A DNA stretch of 64,000 nucleotides, from the NCBI RefSeq assembly GCF_001956985.1, contig NZ_CP019082.1, positions 5,518,001-5,582,000 on the forward strand, in the 5' to 3' direction. Positions 36,052-46,002 of the stretch are shown piece after piece. The notes under the pieces are model-generated. The model made no database searches. It saw nothing but the letters and a program-made list of their open reading frames with translations, and was not told the DNA's origin. Positions within the stretch are counted from its first letter, which is position 1, and every line of letters begins with the position of its first letter. Both the position numbers and the translations under genes were made by a program. Source of the stretch: Paludisphaera borealis (GTDB lineage: Bacteria > Planctomycetota > Planctomycetia > Isosphaerales > Isosphaeraceae).

Positions 36052-37029
36052 ATGACTCGTCGTTCCGGTTTCACGCTGATCGAATTGCTGGTCGTGATCG
36101 CGATCATCGCGGTCTTGATCGCGCTTTTGCTTCCCGCCGTGCAGTCCGCTCGCGAGGCGGCTCGGCGGTCGCAGTGCGTCAACAACCTCAAGCAGATCGG
36201 TCTGGCGCTGCACAACTACCACGACGTCCAGGGGGCGTTCCCGATTGGTCGGGGCCTCAACGTCGCGACCAACACGTCGAACGACATCTCGCATCAGGCG
36301 CGGCTGCTTCCTTACATGGAGCAGACGACCATCTCGAACTCGATGAACTTCAGTCTGAACTCGTCGCACGCGTCGAACGCGACGGCCATGGTGACGAGCG
36401 TGAACGTCTTCCTCTGTCCGAGCGACTCCGCGGACGCGCTCCCGGTCGGATGGGCGGGCATCAACTACCGGACCAACTGCGGGACGAGCATCGTCAACTC
36501 GTACGGCACTCAGGACACGTCGCAGGTCAACACCATGATGCCGCCCCCCAACGGCCTGCTGTTCACTGACTACACCGTGCGGATCGCCAGCGTGGTCGAC
36601 GGCACGAGCAACACCGCCGCCTTCAGCGAGCACGTGAAGGGCGACTTCAGCAACACGATCTCGACTGAGCTGTCCGACACCTATCGTCCGGGCACCTACC
36701 CGGCTTCCGCCGACGAGGCGTATCAGCAGTGCCTGGCGGTCAACATCCTCGACCTGACCAAGCAGGGGAACTCGAACGGCGGCGCGCCTTGGATGACGGA
36801 CACGCACACGTCGACGCGGTACTACCACGGCAGCCCGCCGAACTCGCGGTCGTGCATGTTCCCGCCGTCGCGGATCAGCACGACGGCCAACAGCCGCCAC
36901 CCCGGCGGCGTCAACGTGACTCTAGCCGACGGCTCGGTCCGGTTCGTCAAGTCGTCGGTCAGCATCCCGACCTGGCGCGCTCTGGGAACCCGCAACGGCG
37001 GCGAGGTCCTCAGCAGCGACAGCTATTGA
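36052..37029 (+). CDS. DUF1559 protein with type IV prepilin-like N-terminus
   Basis: A 325-residue protein. [20 protein letters not shown] is a prepilin-like leader and hydrophobic stalk (residues 4-23), followed by [34 protein letters not shown], diagnostic of the DUF1559 family (formerly SBP_bac_10), very abundant in planctomycetes. The body contains [29 protein letters not shown], also typical (an H-x-GGVN motif). DUF1559 proteins are thought to be pseudopilin-like surface or assembly components; their exact role is not established. AGAGAGG lies ~8 bases upstream of the ATG. A small lipoprotein follows 44 bases later. Confidence 0.93.
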   Translation: MTRRSGFTLIELLVVIAIIAVLIALLLPAVQSAREAARRSQCVNNLKQIGLALHNYHDVQGAFPIGRGLNVATNTSNDISHQARLLPYMEQTTISNSMNFSLNSSHASNATAMVTSVNVFLCPSDSADALPVGWAGINYRTNCGTSIVNSYGTQDTSQVNTMMPPPNGLLFTDYTVRIASVVDGTSNTAAFSEHVKGDFSNTISTELSDTYRPGTYPASADEAYQQCLAVNILDLTKQGNSNGGAPWMTDTHTSTRYYHGSPPNSRSCMFPPSRISTTANSRHPGGVNVTLADGSVRFVKSSVSIPTWRALGTRNGGEVLSSDSY

Positions 37030-37073
37030 TCGAGAGTCGACTCATCTCAACCTTTCGTTCGGAGATTTCCGCA

Positions 37074-37475
37074 TTGAACGGGAAACGGACCCTTTCGCCC
37101 CGCCGGCCGTTGTGGCTGGCAGGCGCCCTGATACTGGTGCTTGGAACCGGCGGCTGCGGGCCTTCCGCGACACCCGCCGACCACGCCGACGGCCGCAAGG
37201 CCCTCCAGACCGCGCTCGACGCCTGGAAGGGGGGCCAGACGCCCGACGCCCTCGCGAAATCAACCCCCTCGATCCACGTCGCCGACGATGATTGGGACTC
37301 GGGGCTTCTGCTTCAGAGCTACAAGGCCGACGACGAGGGCAAGCTCGTCGGGACCGACCTCAACTACGCCGTCGTCCTCGAGTTGAAGAACGACAAGGGC
37401 AAGGTCACGTCGAAAAAAGCCGTCTACGCTGTCTCCACGCATCCGCAGCTTCTGGTTCTGCGTCAGGACGACTGA
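37074..37475 (+). CDS. Small lipoprotein following the DUF1559 gene
   Basis: A 133-residue protein whose only plausible start is a TTG at 37074 with GGAG nine bases upstream. The N-terminus RRPLWLAGALILVLGTGGCG is a lipoprotein signal with lipobox GTGGC; the mature part (ADGRKALQTALDAWKGGQTP, SIHVADDDWDSGLLLQSYK, NYAVVLELKNDKGKVTSKKAVYAVSTHP) looks like a small alpha/beta domain. Such small lipoproteins frequently follow DUF1559 genes in planctomycetes, suggesting joint export or assembly (inference). It is probably in an operon with the gene upstream and perhaps with the AhpD-like genes downstream (49 bases). Confidence 0.75.
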   Translation: MNGKRTLSPRRPLWLAGALILVLGTGGCGPSATPADHADGRKALQTALDAWKGGQTPDALAKSTPSIHVADDDWDSGLLLQSYKADDEGKLVGTDLNYAVVLELKNDKGKVTSKKAVYAVSTHPQLLVLRQDD

Positions 37476-37524
37476 TCATCCCGGATCAAAAGATACACAC
37501 CGATTCGAAAGAGGATGTCAACCG

Positions 37525-38904
37525 ATGAGACTACGATTGCTATCCGTCCTCGCGGCCTCGATGTTCGCGGCCTTGCCGGCGGTCTGCCTGGCGGACGACG
37601 CTCCGGCGTCGGACGCACCGTCGAAAGTCGCCGCGACCCGGCAGGAATTGAAGGAACAGCTTGAAGGCTCGAAGCAGTCGCGCCCGCGACTTCCGTTGCC
37701 CCCTCCGACCGAGGAGGAGCTTGCCGAAGCCAAGGCGCGCGGGGCCGCCGCCAAGGCTCGGCCCGGCTCGGGCGGGATGGGCGGCGGCATCGTCAACAAC
37801 GGCCGGCTGCGTCAGATCCACATCGATCCCGCCCTCCTCGGCGACCGCAACGGCGGCTCGCGCGAGCCCGACCCGACGATGACGGTCGACAACACGTTCA
37901 AGACGATGCTCTTCTGGATCGTGTCGCGGGCCAACAATTGCACTTATTGCCAGGGCCATCAAGAGGTCAAGCTCGCGGGCGACGGCGTGAAGGAAGACAC
38001 GATCGCCGCCCTCGACGGCGACTGGTCGGAGTTCACCCCCGCCGAGCGCGCCGCGTTCGTCTTCACGCGCAAGCTGACCTTCGAGCCCAATGCGCTGACT
38101 GACGCCGACGTCGACCGGCTGCGTCAACACTACAAAGATTTGCAGATCCTTGAGATCATCATGACCGTGTCGGGCAACAACGGGACGAACCGCTGGACCG
38201 GCCCGCTGGCCATCCCCCAGGAGAAGCACCGGGTCTTCCTGACCCCGACGGCCGAGAAATACAAGTCGCTGCGCAGCCTGGTGGCGCCCCTCGATCCGAA
38301 CGCGACCGGCATGGTCTGCGCGAAGCCAGCCTCGCGCGGCGAACTCGAATCGCGCGAGCAGGTCGAGAAGGCCCTTGACGCCGCCCGTAAGCGCACCCCG
38401 AGGCTGCCGCTGGCCGACGACGCCCAGGCCCGCTCGGTGCTCCCCGCCGACTGGTCGGGATCGGGGCCCGCGCCCCAGTGGGCGCGGCTGCTGGGCAACT
38501 TCCCCAAGGGGGGCAAGCGGCTGGCCGACGCGTTCGCCCGCGTCGAGACCAAGGGCAAGCTCAGCCCGGTCCTCAAGAGCAAGATCGCCTGGGTCGGCGC
38601 TCGCCAGGACCGCGCCTGGTACGCCCTCGGCCACGCCAAGCGGCGGCTGAACGATCTGGGATTGAGCGACGACCAGGTCTTCGCCCTGGACCAGCCCGAC
38701 TTCGCCAGCCCGCCGGCCGAACAGGCGGCCCTCGCCCTCGTCCGCAAGATCACCGTCGACCCGGCGCTCGTCACCGACGCCGACGTCGAGGCCGTCCGCA
38801 AGCACTATTCCGACTCCGAAACGGCCGAGGTCGTCTACCTCGCCACCCAGGCCGCGTCGTTCGACCGGCTCACCGAGGCCGCCGGCTTGCGACTCGAGAA
38901 TTGA
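37525..38904 (+). CDS. AhpD-like (carboxymuconolactone-decarboxylase-fold) protein with an active and a degenerate domain
   Basis: A 459-residue exported protein (signal peptide LLSVLAASMFAALPAVCLADD). The first domain contains SRANNCTYCQGHQEVKL, the CxxC...H redox motif of the AhpD/CMD fold, followed by IAALDGDWSEFTPAERAAFVFTRKLT. The second half repeats the same order, with GARQDRAWYALGHAKRRLND where the CxxC is replaced by RAWY, and LALVRKITVDPALVTDADVE. It therefore appears to be an internal duplication with one redox-competent and one degenerate copy. Its paralogue follows at 39198. Likely role: periplasmic thiol or peroxide chemistry (inference). Confidence 0.8.
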   Translation: MRLRLLSVLAASMFAALPAVCLADDAPASDAPSKVAATRQELKEQLEGSKQSRPRLPLPPPTEEELAEAKARGAAAKARPGSGGMGGGIVNNGRLRQIHIDPALLGDRNGGSREPDPTMTVDNTFKTMLFWIVSRANNCTYCQGHQEVKLAGDGVKEDTIAALDGDWSEFTPAERAAFVFTRKLTFEPNALTDADVDRLRQHYKDLQILEIIMTVSGNNGTNRWTGPLAIPQEKHRVFLTPTAEKYKSLRSLVAPLDPNATGMVCAKPASRGELESREQVEKALDAARKRTPRLPLADDAQARSVLPADWSGSGPAPQWARLLGNFPKGGKRLADAFARVETKGKLSPVLKSKIAWVGARQDRAWYALGHAKRRLNDLGLSDDQVFALDQPDFASPPAEQAALALVRKITVDPALVTDADVEAVRKHYSDSETAEVVYLATQAASFDRLTEAAGLRLEN

Positions 38905-39197
38905 ACTCGAAACGATCGGGCCGCGACTGCCGTGCGGCTTGATCGTCACGCGCCGGAACCCATCACCTCGTGCCGCTCTGGCAAATAGACTTGAGACGAA
39001 CCAGCGCATGCCCGAGTACAAGCCCGAAGCGCCAGCGAGTGCAGGGTTTCGAACGGCCGACCGCAAATGCACTCGCTGGCGCTTCGGGCTTGTACTCGGA
39101 CCCCGCCGACCGCGACTTCATTTTCATGAGGTCGGGTGTTCCCACGGCGTCATAATAGTTTCCTCCTCACGTCGGACTCTCAGAAAGGACAGACCCC
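38905..39197. other. Spacer between the two AhpD-like paralogues
   Basis: About 290 bases, half of which is the composite A2/B3 repeat element. The remaining part shows no gene; the second paralogue's ribosome-binding site (AAAGGA) is at its right end. Confidence 0.6.
39012..39153. repeat. Composite element: perfect hairpin A2 plus repeat B tail (B3)
   Basis: Arms 39012-39043 (CCGAGTACAAGCCCGAAGCG...) and 39068-39099 are exact reverse complements over 32 bases, loop 24 bases. Fifteen bases later, 39114-39153 (GACTTCATTTTCATGAGGTC-GGGTGTTCCCACGGCGTCAT) is a well-conserved reverse copy of repeat B. The unit lies between two tandem paralogous genes. Confidence 0.85.
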
Positions 39198-40664
39198 ATG
39201 CGCAAGACCGCGACTTTGGCGGTGGGCTTGATGTTCGCTTCGGCCGGAATCGGCAAGGCAGACGAGCCCCGTCCCGTACCGCTCACGCGACCCGAAATGA
39301 AGCGGCTGATCGAAGACATGAAGGCTCGCAAGCCTCGGATTCCGCTCCCCGAGCTGACCGAGGCCGAGAAGGCGAAGCTCGGCGAACGCGGGGCCGGCTA
39401 CGAGAGTCGCATCCGGGCGCTCTATCTGCCCGCCGGCGAGGGTTTCGGCTACGGTGGGAATCGGCCCGCGACGGCCGGGAACGCGGCCGGTCGGGCTCGA
39501 GGCGATGCGAACCGGGGAGCCGCTCCGGCGGGCGCGGGGCCGGAATTCGCCCGCAACGCCGACCCGAACATGTCGCTGGACGGTGCGTTCAAGGTTGAGC
39601 TGTTCTGGATCGCCTCGCGAGCCAACAACTGCCAGTATTGCCTGGGGCACCAGGAAGGGAAGCTCTTGCGAGCCGGTTTGAAGGAGGACGAGATCGCCGC
39701 GCTGGACGGCGACTGGTCGGAGTTCAACCCCGCCCAGCGCAAGGCCTTCGCCTTCGCCCGCAAGCTCACGTATGAGCCGCATACGCTGAGCGACGCCGAT
39801 ATCGACGGGCTCCGCAAGGATTATCAAGACTTGCAAATCCTTGAGATGATCCTCTCGGTCGCGGGCAACAACGCGATCAATCGCTGGAAGGAAGGCGCCG
39901 GGGTTCCCCAATCGCAGGGGGGCGGCGGCTTCGGCAGGCGGACGGAGAGTGGCGAGGTCGCCGCCCCGGCTGCTCCCGCTGCGGCTCACACCTATTTGAC
40001 CCCGACGTCCGAGAAGTTCCAGTCTCTGATCACCAAGGTCGCGCCGGTGGTGAACGATTCCAAGACCGGCGAGCCCACGAAGCTCACGGTCTGCAATCGG
40101 CCGCCGCTCGAATCCCGGGCCGACGTCGCGAAGGCGCTGGAGACCGCCCGCGCGCGAACCCCGCGTCTGCCGCTCGTGGACGACGCCAAGGCCCGCGCGA
40201 TCGTGTCGTCGACCCTGCCGGATGGGCCGTTGCCGCAATGGGTCCGCCTGGCCGCCAACTTCCCGCGCGAGGGAGCGAACCGGATCACCGCGGTCCTCGC
40301 GGCTGACGAGAAGGGGGACCTCAAGCCGCTGCTGAAAGCCCAGGCGAGCTGGATCATCGCCCGCCAGGACCGCGCCTGGTACGCCGCCGGCGTGGCGCAG
40401 CGGCGTCTCAAGGAACTGGGCCAGACCGATGATCAGATCGCCGCGCTGGACGGCGATTGGTCGGAGTTCTCACCGGTCGATCGGGCGATGTTCACGGTGG
40501 CGCGCAAGCTGGCCGCCTCGCCCGTCGTGCTGACCGACTCTGAAGTCGATGCGGCTGTCAAGCTGGCCGGCCCCCGCGACGTCGTGCAACTGATCAGCTT
40601 CACGACCACCCGCGCCTGGTTCGATCGCGTCACCGAAGCCGCCGGACTGCAACTGGAGAAGTGA
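39198..40664 (+). CDS. AhpD-like double-domain protein, paralogue of the 37525-38904 gene
   Basis: A 488-residue exported protein (MRKTATLAVGLMFASAGIGKAD). SRANNCQYCLGHQEGKLL is the AhpD-type CxxC...H motif of domain one, followed by DEIAALDGDWSEFNPAQRKAF. The second half contains IARQDRAWYAAGVAQRRLKE, with DRAWY in place of the CxxC and Val replacing the family His, and LDGDWSEFSPVDRAMFTVARKL. It shares its plan with the upstream paralogue, including the N-terminal RKPRIPLPELTEAE versus RPRLPLPPPTEEEL. A Gly/Ala/Asn-rich loop of about 60 residues is unique to it. Tandem duplication followed by divergence is the simplest explanation. Confidence 0.8.
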   Translation: MRKTATLAVGLMFASAGIGKADEPRPVPLTRPEMKRLIEDMKARKPRIPLPELTEAEKAKLGERGAGYESRIRALYLPAGEGFGYGGNRPATAGNAAGRARGDANRGAAPAGAGPEFARNADPNMSLDGAFKVELFWIASRANNCQYCLGHQEGKLLRAGLKEDEIAALDGDWSEFNPAQRKAFAFARKLTYEPHTLSDADIDGLRKDYQDLQILEMILSVAGNNAINRWKEGAGVPQSQGGGGFGRRTESGEVAAPAAPAAAHTYLTPTSEKFQSLITKVAPVVNDSKTGEPTKLTVCNRPPLESRADVAKALETARARTPRLPLVDDAKARAIVSSTLPDGPLPQWVRLAANFPREGANRITAVLAADEKGDLKPLLKAQASWIIARQDRAWYAAGVAQRRLKELGQTDDQIAALDGDWSEFSPVDRAMFTVARKLAASPVVLTDSEVDAAVKLAGPRDVVQLISFTTTRAWFDRVTEAAGLQLEK

Positions 40665-40679
40665 CGTTCTAGGTCCGGT

Positions 40680-42101
40680 TCAGCGACCCGTCGGCCAGAT
40701 CGGGTCGTTGATCTGGGACCAGGGCTGACGGCCTTCGCGAAGGCCCCGCGCAACTTCGCTGTCGGCCCAGTCCCAGACGCGACTCGGTTTGTGGTCGACG
40801 TCGATCGGGGCGATGTTCCACGAACTCGGATAGCAGAACGCCCCGATCGCCTGGACGGTCACGGCCAGCACGATGGTCACGACGAAGCCCGCAACCAAGA
40901 GTCGGCTGTGGGCCCAGGCCCATTCGAGTCCGAAGCCGAGCAGAACCGCGAAGATCGGCATGGCGTCGGTCCAGTAGCGCGGTCCGAAGCTGTGACCGGC
41001 CCACCAGACCGAGTATTTGGACAACATGACCAGGTCGACGACCAGCGCGCCGAGCATCCAGCGGCCCAGCGGCCAGGATCGGAGACGGCCGATGGTCGCC
41101 GGCAGGGTCGCCAGCGCAAGGACCAGCCAGGGGCAGAAGACGAACAGGCCCCGGTTCGGGCTGAACAGCGTCCCGGCCAGCCCCTCGGCGAAGCTCCCCG
41201 ACCAGGTCCCGTCGCGACCGTGGAGCTGGGGGTGGAGCTTTTCGAGTTCCGACAGCCCGCCCATGACGGACTGGAAGAACCACAGGTTGTAGGCGAGCAG
41301 GGCCGATCCCAGGAGGATCGGCCCGGGCAACAACCAGGCGAGCGCGCGAGGGCGTTCAAAGGCCACGCGGAGCATCAGGGCCACGGCGAAGATCAGGTCG
41401 AGCGGACGGCAGCAGACCATCATCGCCGTCGTCGCGCCCCCCAGGAGGAGCCGCGCCGGGCTCGTCGGCGGGGGCGTCAGGAAGATCATCGAGAGCGTCA
41501 GCATCAAGACCGCCGGGCTGTGCTCCCAGGGCGCCTGGCTGGCGATCATCCAAAGATTCGACCCGAGGGCCACGGCGAGCGTCGCGGGCGCGGCCATCGG
41601 CCCGACGCCGAGCCGGCGCAGCAGGCGGTGGATCGCCATCGCCGTCAAGGCCGCGATCAGCGCCGTGGCGACCTTCGACATCCGGCCGGCCCGGAGGAAC
41701 GCCCTCCCCGGGTTTCGGTCCCACCCCGGGGCGATCCGGTCGAGGATCGCGAGCTGGGCCGCCACGAGCGGGAGACTGACGAGAGCCGGACCGATCGCAT
41801 AACGCGATATGATATGGCCATGCGACCGCCGCATCGCCCATGACAGCGGGCCGCCGCCGCGGTCTATCAAGACCGGCGCGAATCGGTCGAGATAGGGGCC
41901 GTCGCCGCGGGCGATCGCCATCGGCAGCAACTCGCCCGCCGCCGTGTCCTCCGAACCGATCGGGTCGATTCGATTCGACAGATAGACGGCCGTCAGCACG
42001 ACGCCGAGCAAGAGCGTCCAGCCCCAGCCGCCGGCCCCGGGGGCCGGAGCGACCGTCGGGTCGACAACCGTGGTCTCGACGCGTTGGGCTGGCTTCGACA
42101 T
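40680..42101 (-). CDS. Polytopic membrane protein of GT-C glycosyltransferase type
   Basis: A 473-residue protein with about nine to eleven hydrophobic segments. LFSPNRGLFVFCPWLVLALA and YSVWWAGHSFGPRYWTDAMP are typical of a family of PMT-like (GT39-related) membrane proteins in bacteria, where the SFGPRY and SPNRGLF motifs recur. These use lipid-linked sugar donors; an acidic pair after the first helix (IDPIGSEDTAAG) could be the metal site. Donor and acceptor are unknown. The ATG at 42101 follows an AAGG. It converges with the AhpD-like gene 15 bases away. Confidence 0.65.
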   Translation of the reverse strand: MSKPAQRVETTVVDPTVAPAPGAGGWGWTLLLGVVLTAVYLSNRIDPIGSEDTAAGELLPMAIARGDGPYLDRFAPVLIDRGGGPLSWAMRRSHGHIISRYAIGPALVSLPLVAAQLAILDRIAPGWDRNPGRAFLRAGRMSKVATALIAALTAMAIHRLLRRLGVGPMAAPATLAVALGSNLWMIASQAPWEHSPAVLMLTLSMIFLTPPPTSPARLLLGGATTAMMVCCRPLDLIFAVALMLRVAFERPRALAWLLPGPILLGSALLAYNLWFFQSVMGGLSELEKLHPQLHGRDGTWSGSFAEGLAGTLFSPNRGLFVFCPWLVLALATLPATIGRLRSWPLGRWMLGALVVDLVMLSKYSVWWAGHSFGPRYWTDAMPIFAVLLGFGLEWAWAHSRLLVAGFVVTIVLAVTVQAIGAFCYPSSWNIAPIDVDHKPSRVWDWADSEVARGLREGRQPWSQINDPIWPTGR

Positions 42102-42170
42102 GATCGGAACCTTGGGAGTGGGAGGACGCGAAAGCCAACGTAGAGCGCGGCTCACGCTCGGGTTGCGCAC

Positions 42171-42250
42171 GCGCCCTACAAGCCCGAAGCGCGATCGAGT
42201 GCATGCGTCAGGGATTCATTCACTCCCTGGCGCTTCGGGATTGTAACGCG
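42171..42250. repeat. Dispersed hairpin repeat A, copy A3 (imperfect)
   Basis: Left arm CCCTACAAGCCCGAAGCGCG-ATCGAGTG and right arm CACTCCCTGGCGCTTCGGGA-TTGTA pair with three or four mismatches around the same loop size as the perfect copies at 29050 and 39012. No repeat B tail is adjacent. Confidence 0.7.
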
Positions 42251-42289
42251 CCGCCGCCGCCGGCGCGTGCGGCATCCGACTCGGTCAGG

Positions 42290-44040
<1,751 letters not shown>

Positions 44041-44550
44041 ATGATCGATCCATCCGCCTTCATCGCCGCCGGGGCCGTCGTTCTGGGCGACGTCCAGCTC
44101 GGCAGAGACGCGAGCGTCTGGTACAACGCCGTCCTCCGGGGCGACGCCGAGCGGATCGCCGTCGGCGACGAGACGAACATCCAGGACCTGTCGATGCTCC
44201 ACGCCGATCCCGGCTTCCCCTGCGTCGTCGGCCGCCGGGTCACCGTGGGACATCGCGCCATCCTCCATGGCTGCATCGTGGAGGACGATTGCCTCATCGG
44301 CATGGGCGCGACCCTGCTCAACGGAGTCCGTATCGGCCGAGGCTCGGTCGTCGGCGCCGGCGCGGTCCTCGTCGAGGGAATGGACGTCCCGCCCGGTTCC
44401 TTGGTCCTCGGCGTTCCCGCCCGGATCATTCGTCAGGTCGACGAATCGACCCGAGCCCGGATCGACCACGCCTGGCGGCACTACGTCGAACAGTCCCGAC
44501 AACACCTGGCCGGTGACTTTCCGGTCGTCCCGCCGACGCGGCCCGCGTGA
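44041..44550 (+). CDS. Gamma-class carbonic anhydrase-like hexapeptide-repeat protein
   Basis: A 169-residue left-handed beta-helix protein. Hexapeptide repeats run through VVLGDVQLGRDASVWYNAVLRGD. The three metal ligands of the gamma class can be placed at His54 (SMLHADPG), His71 and His76 (VTVGHRAILHGC), with the family spacing of 17 and 5 residues. RGDAERIAVGDETNIQD carries the conserved Arg/Asp/Gln residues; GVPARIIRQVDE is the C-terminal helix. Members hydrate CO2 or are inactive paralogues involved in ferripyochelin-type binding; activity here is likely but unproven. Confidence 0.92.
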   Translation: MIDPSAFIAAGAVVLGDVQLGRDASVWYNAVLRGDAERIAVGDETNIQDLSMLHADPGFPCVVGRRVTVGHRAILHGCIVEDDCLIGMGATLLNGVRIGRGSVVGAGAVLVEGMDVPPGSLVLGVPARIIRQVDESTRARIDHAWRHYVEQSRQHLAGDFPVVPPTRPA

Positions 44551-44627
44551 CGCCCGTAAGGGATTCGCAAGTAGAACAGTCGCCCGAGCGTTCGAGCCGG
44601 ATGTGGATTCGGATGTGGATGTGGAGT

Positions 44628-44678
44628 GCGGCGGCTTGCCGCCGCATGAGTGTTAGGCGCGGGAGCAAGCTCCCGCGC
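44628..44678. repeat. Two short perfect GC palindromes after the carbonic anhydrase gene
   Basis: GCGGCGGCTTGCCGCCGC (44628-44645) and GCGCGGGAGCAAGCTCCCGC-GC (44657-44678). They follow a GGATGTGGA-type short tandem repeat at 44600-44625. Lacking T-runs, they are not obvious intrinsic terminators but lie 80 bases after the stop codon, between converging genes. Confidence 0.7.
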
Positions 44679-44750
44679 TCCACGGTTCGGTCGCACGCCA
44701 CGCGTCCTGGGGGGCGGACTAGCTTGCTGTTTTCAGGTCCCCAACTAAGA

Positions 44751-45152
44751 TTACGGCACGACGCCCAGAGTGCCGAACTGCCGAAAATGTTCGTCGAACG
44801 CAAAGGCCGTGGCGATCCCGAGCCGCTCCATGACGACACGACTGACGCAATCAGTGAAGCTCCAGCCCTTGTCCTGATAGGTGGAGAAGACCCGCCACGC
44901 CTCTTCGACGTCGAACGGCGTGACCCGTTCCATTTCGCATACTTGACCACGAAGAATCCGCGGCCCGATTTCGAGGGCGCGTTGGTACTCGCCGCGCACC
45001 TTGAGCAGCGTCAACAACTCGTCGAGCACATAATCGGTCGTGATGAGTGGCTGAGCGTTGCGGTCGAGCCACGCTTTGGCGGCGTTATGGTCGGGATCAG
45101 TGGGGACGAACCGGGCGAACCACGCGCCGGTATCGACGAATATGCCGCTCAT
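44751..45152 (-). CDS. PIN-domain ribonuclease (VapC-type toxin)
   Basis: A 133-residue single PIN domain. The acidic active site is complete: Asp7 (IFVDTGAWFA), Glu45 (DYVLDELLTLL), and Asp residues in SFTDCVSRVV and FAFDEHFRQFG. PIN toxins cleave RNA in an Mg-dependent way. Its start codon overlaps the stop of the upstream antitoxin-like gene by four bases (ATGA), the standard toxin-antitoxin arrangement in which the antitoxin is translated first. Confidence 0.9.
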   Translation of the reverse strand: MSGIFVDTGAWFARFVPTDPDHNAAKAWLDRNAQPLITTDYVLDELLTLLKVRGEYQRALEIGPRILRGQVCEMERVTPFDVEEAWRVFSTYQDKGWSFTDCVSRVVMERLGIATAFAFDEHFRQFGTLGVVP

Positions 45153-45391
45153 CGCGTGTAGATGAGGCGGTCATGGTCGCGGTTAGTCAGGCCGTCGCCG
45201 TGCTCGGCTGTAGGCATTGTATCGACCAATCGGCATAGTTGGGTCAACGCCTCGTGTTGCTTGGCGGTTCGATCGACCGAGGGACTCTCGGTACGGATCG
45301 ATTTCAGGATGCGGTTTGCGACCTCCCACATTTCCGGCGCGGATAGTCCGGACAGCGTCTGCTCGATAGCCTCCCATTGCTGCTGTGTCAT
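45149..45391 (-). CDS. Antitoxin-like protein partner of the PIN toxin
   Basis: An 80-residue protein just upstream of and overlapping the PIN gene; GAGGATC precedes the ATG. The N-terminal half (WEAIEQTLSGLSAPEMWEVANRILKSI) is helical and the C-terminal half (DTMPTAEHGDGLTNRDHDRLIYTR) is charged and probably the toxin-binding tail. No AbrB, MazE or Phd/YefM signature could be confirmed, so the DNA-binding type is unclear. It is called an antitoxin mainly because of position. Confidence 0.65.
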   Translation of the reverse strand: MTQQQWEAIEQTLSGLSAPEMWEVANRILKSIRTESPSVDRTAKQHEALTQLCRLVDTMPTAEHGDGLTNRDHDRLIYTR

Positions 45392-45710
45392 CGTGGAGAT
45401 CCTCTGTTGTCAACCTCTTCATCCCCAATTCAACTTAGCACATTCGGCTCATGTGGGCCAATCGGTGGGCGGCCTCCCAATTACAAACCAGGCGTCCCCA
45501 CGGCTTCGTGAGGGTCTGGATTTGCTTTCCGCATTCGCTGAGTCGAATCTGGTCTTTTCGATCGCGATGAGTCAGGAATCGTCGTATCATCGGAGCGCCG
45601 GGCGGCCTCCATGACGGCGCCCGCGAGAACGACCAAGAACAAATCCAACACTATCCGCGCCGCACGGGTCTCTCGCTCCGCAGGCTTTGTGGAAGGAGGC
45701 GACCGAGGTG
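45392..45710. other. Spacer with possible decayed repeat B (B5)
   Basis: Nothing coding is supported in these ~320 bases. At 45482-45515 a reversed stretch (CACGAAGCCGTGGGGACGCC-TGG) resembles repeat B, but more weakly than the other copies. Confidence 0.45.
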
Positions 45711-45983
45711 ATGAAAATTCTCTCACGTCTGGTGATCCTTGCCTCCCTGGCGGTTCTGGGCGCCGACGCCGTCCGGGCTTGTCCGCTTTGCAGATCGGAG
45801 ACGGGGGAGCGGGTGCGGGCCGGCATCTTGAATGACGATTTCGCCTACCACCTCCTCGTGACCTTCCTTCCTTTCCCCGTGTTTCTCGGCGTCGTGGCGG
45901 TGATGTATTTCGGCCCGCCGTGGGCGAGGCAGGCATCTCGGCGGTCGGACTCGCCCGAGCCGGGAGCGGCGGAGGAGCCCTGA
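45711..45983 (+). CDS. Small exported CxxC membrane protein
   Basis: A 90-residue protein. The start ATG at 45711 lies 11 bases after GGAGG. The N-terminus (MKILSRLVILASLAVLGADAVRA) is a signal peptide, and just after the probable cleavage site is CPLCRSETG, a CxxC pair. A second hydrophobic segment (HLLVTFLPFPVFLGVVAVMYFG) anchors it. Cysteine pairs directly after a signal peptide suggest metal or thiol chemistry at the outer face of the membrane (inference). The DUF2243 gene follows 19 bases later. Confidence 0.6.
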   Translation: MKILSRLVILASLAVLGADAVRACPLCRSETGERVRAGILNDDFAYHLLVTFLPFPVFLGVVAVMYFGPPWARQASRRSDSPEPGAAEEP

Positions 45984-46002
45984 CCCGGAATCGAGGCGAA
46001 TC

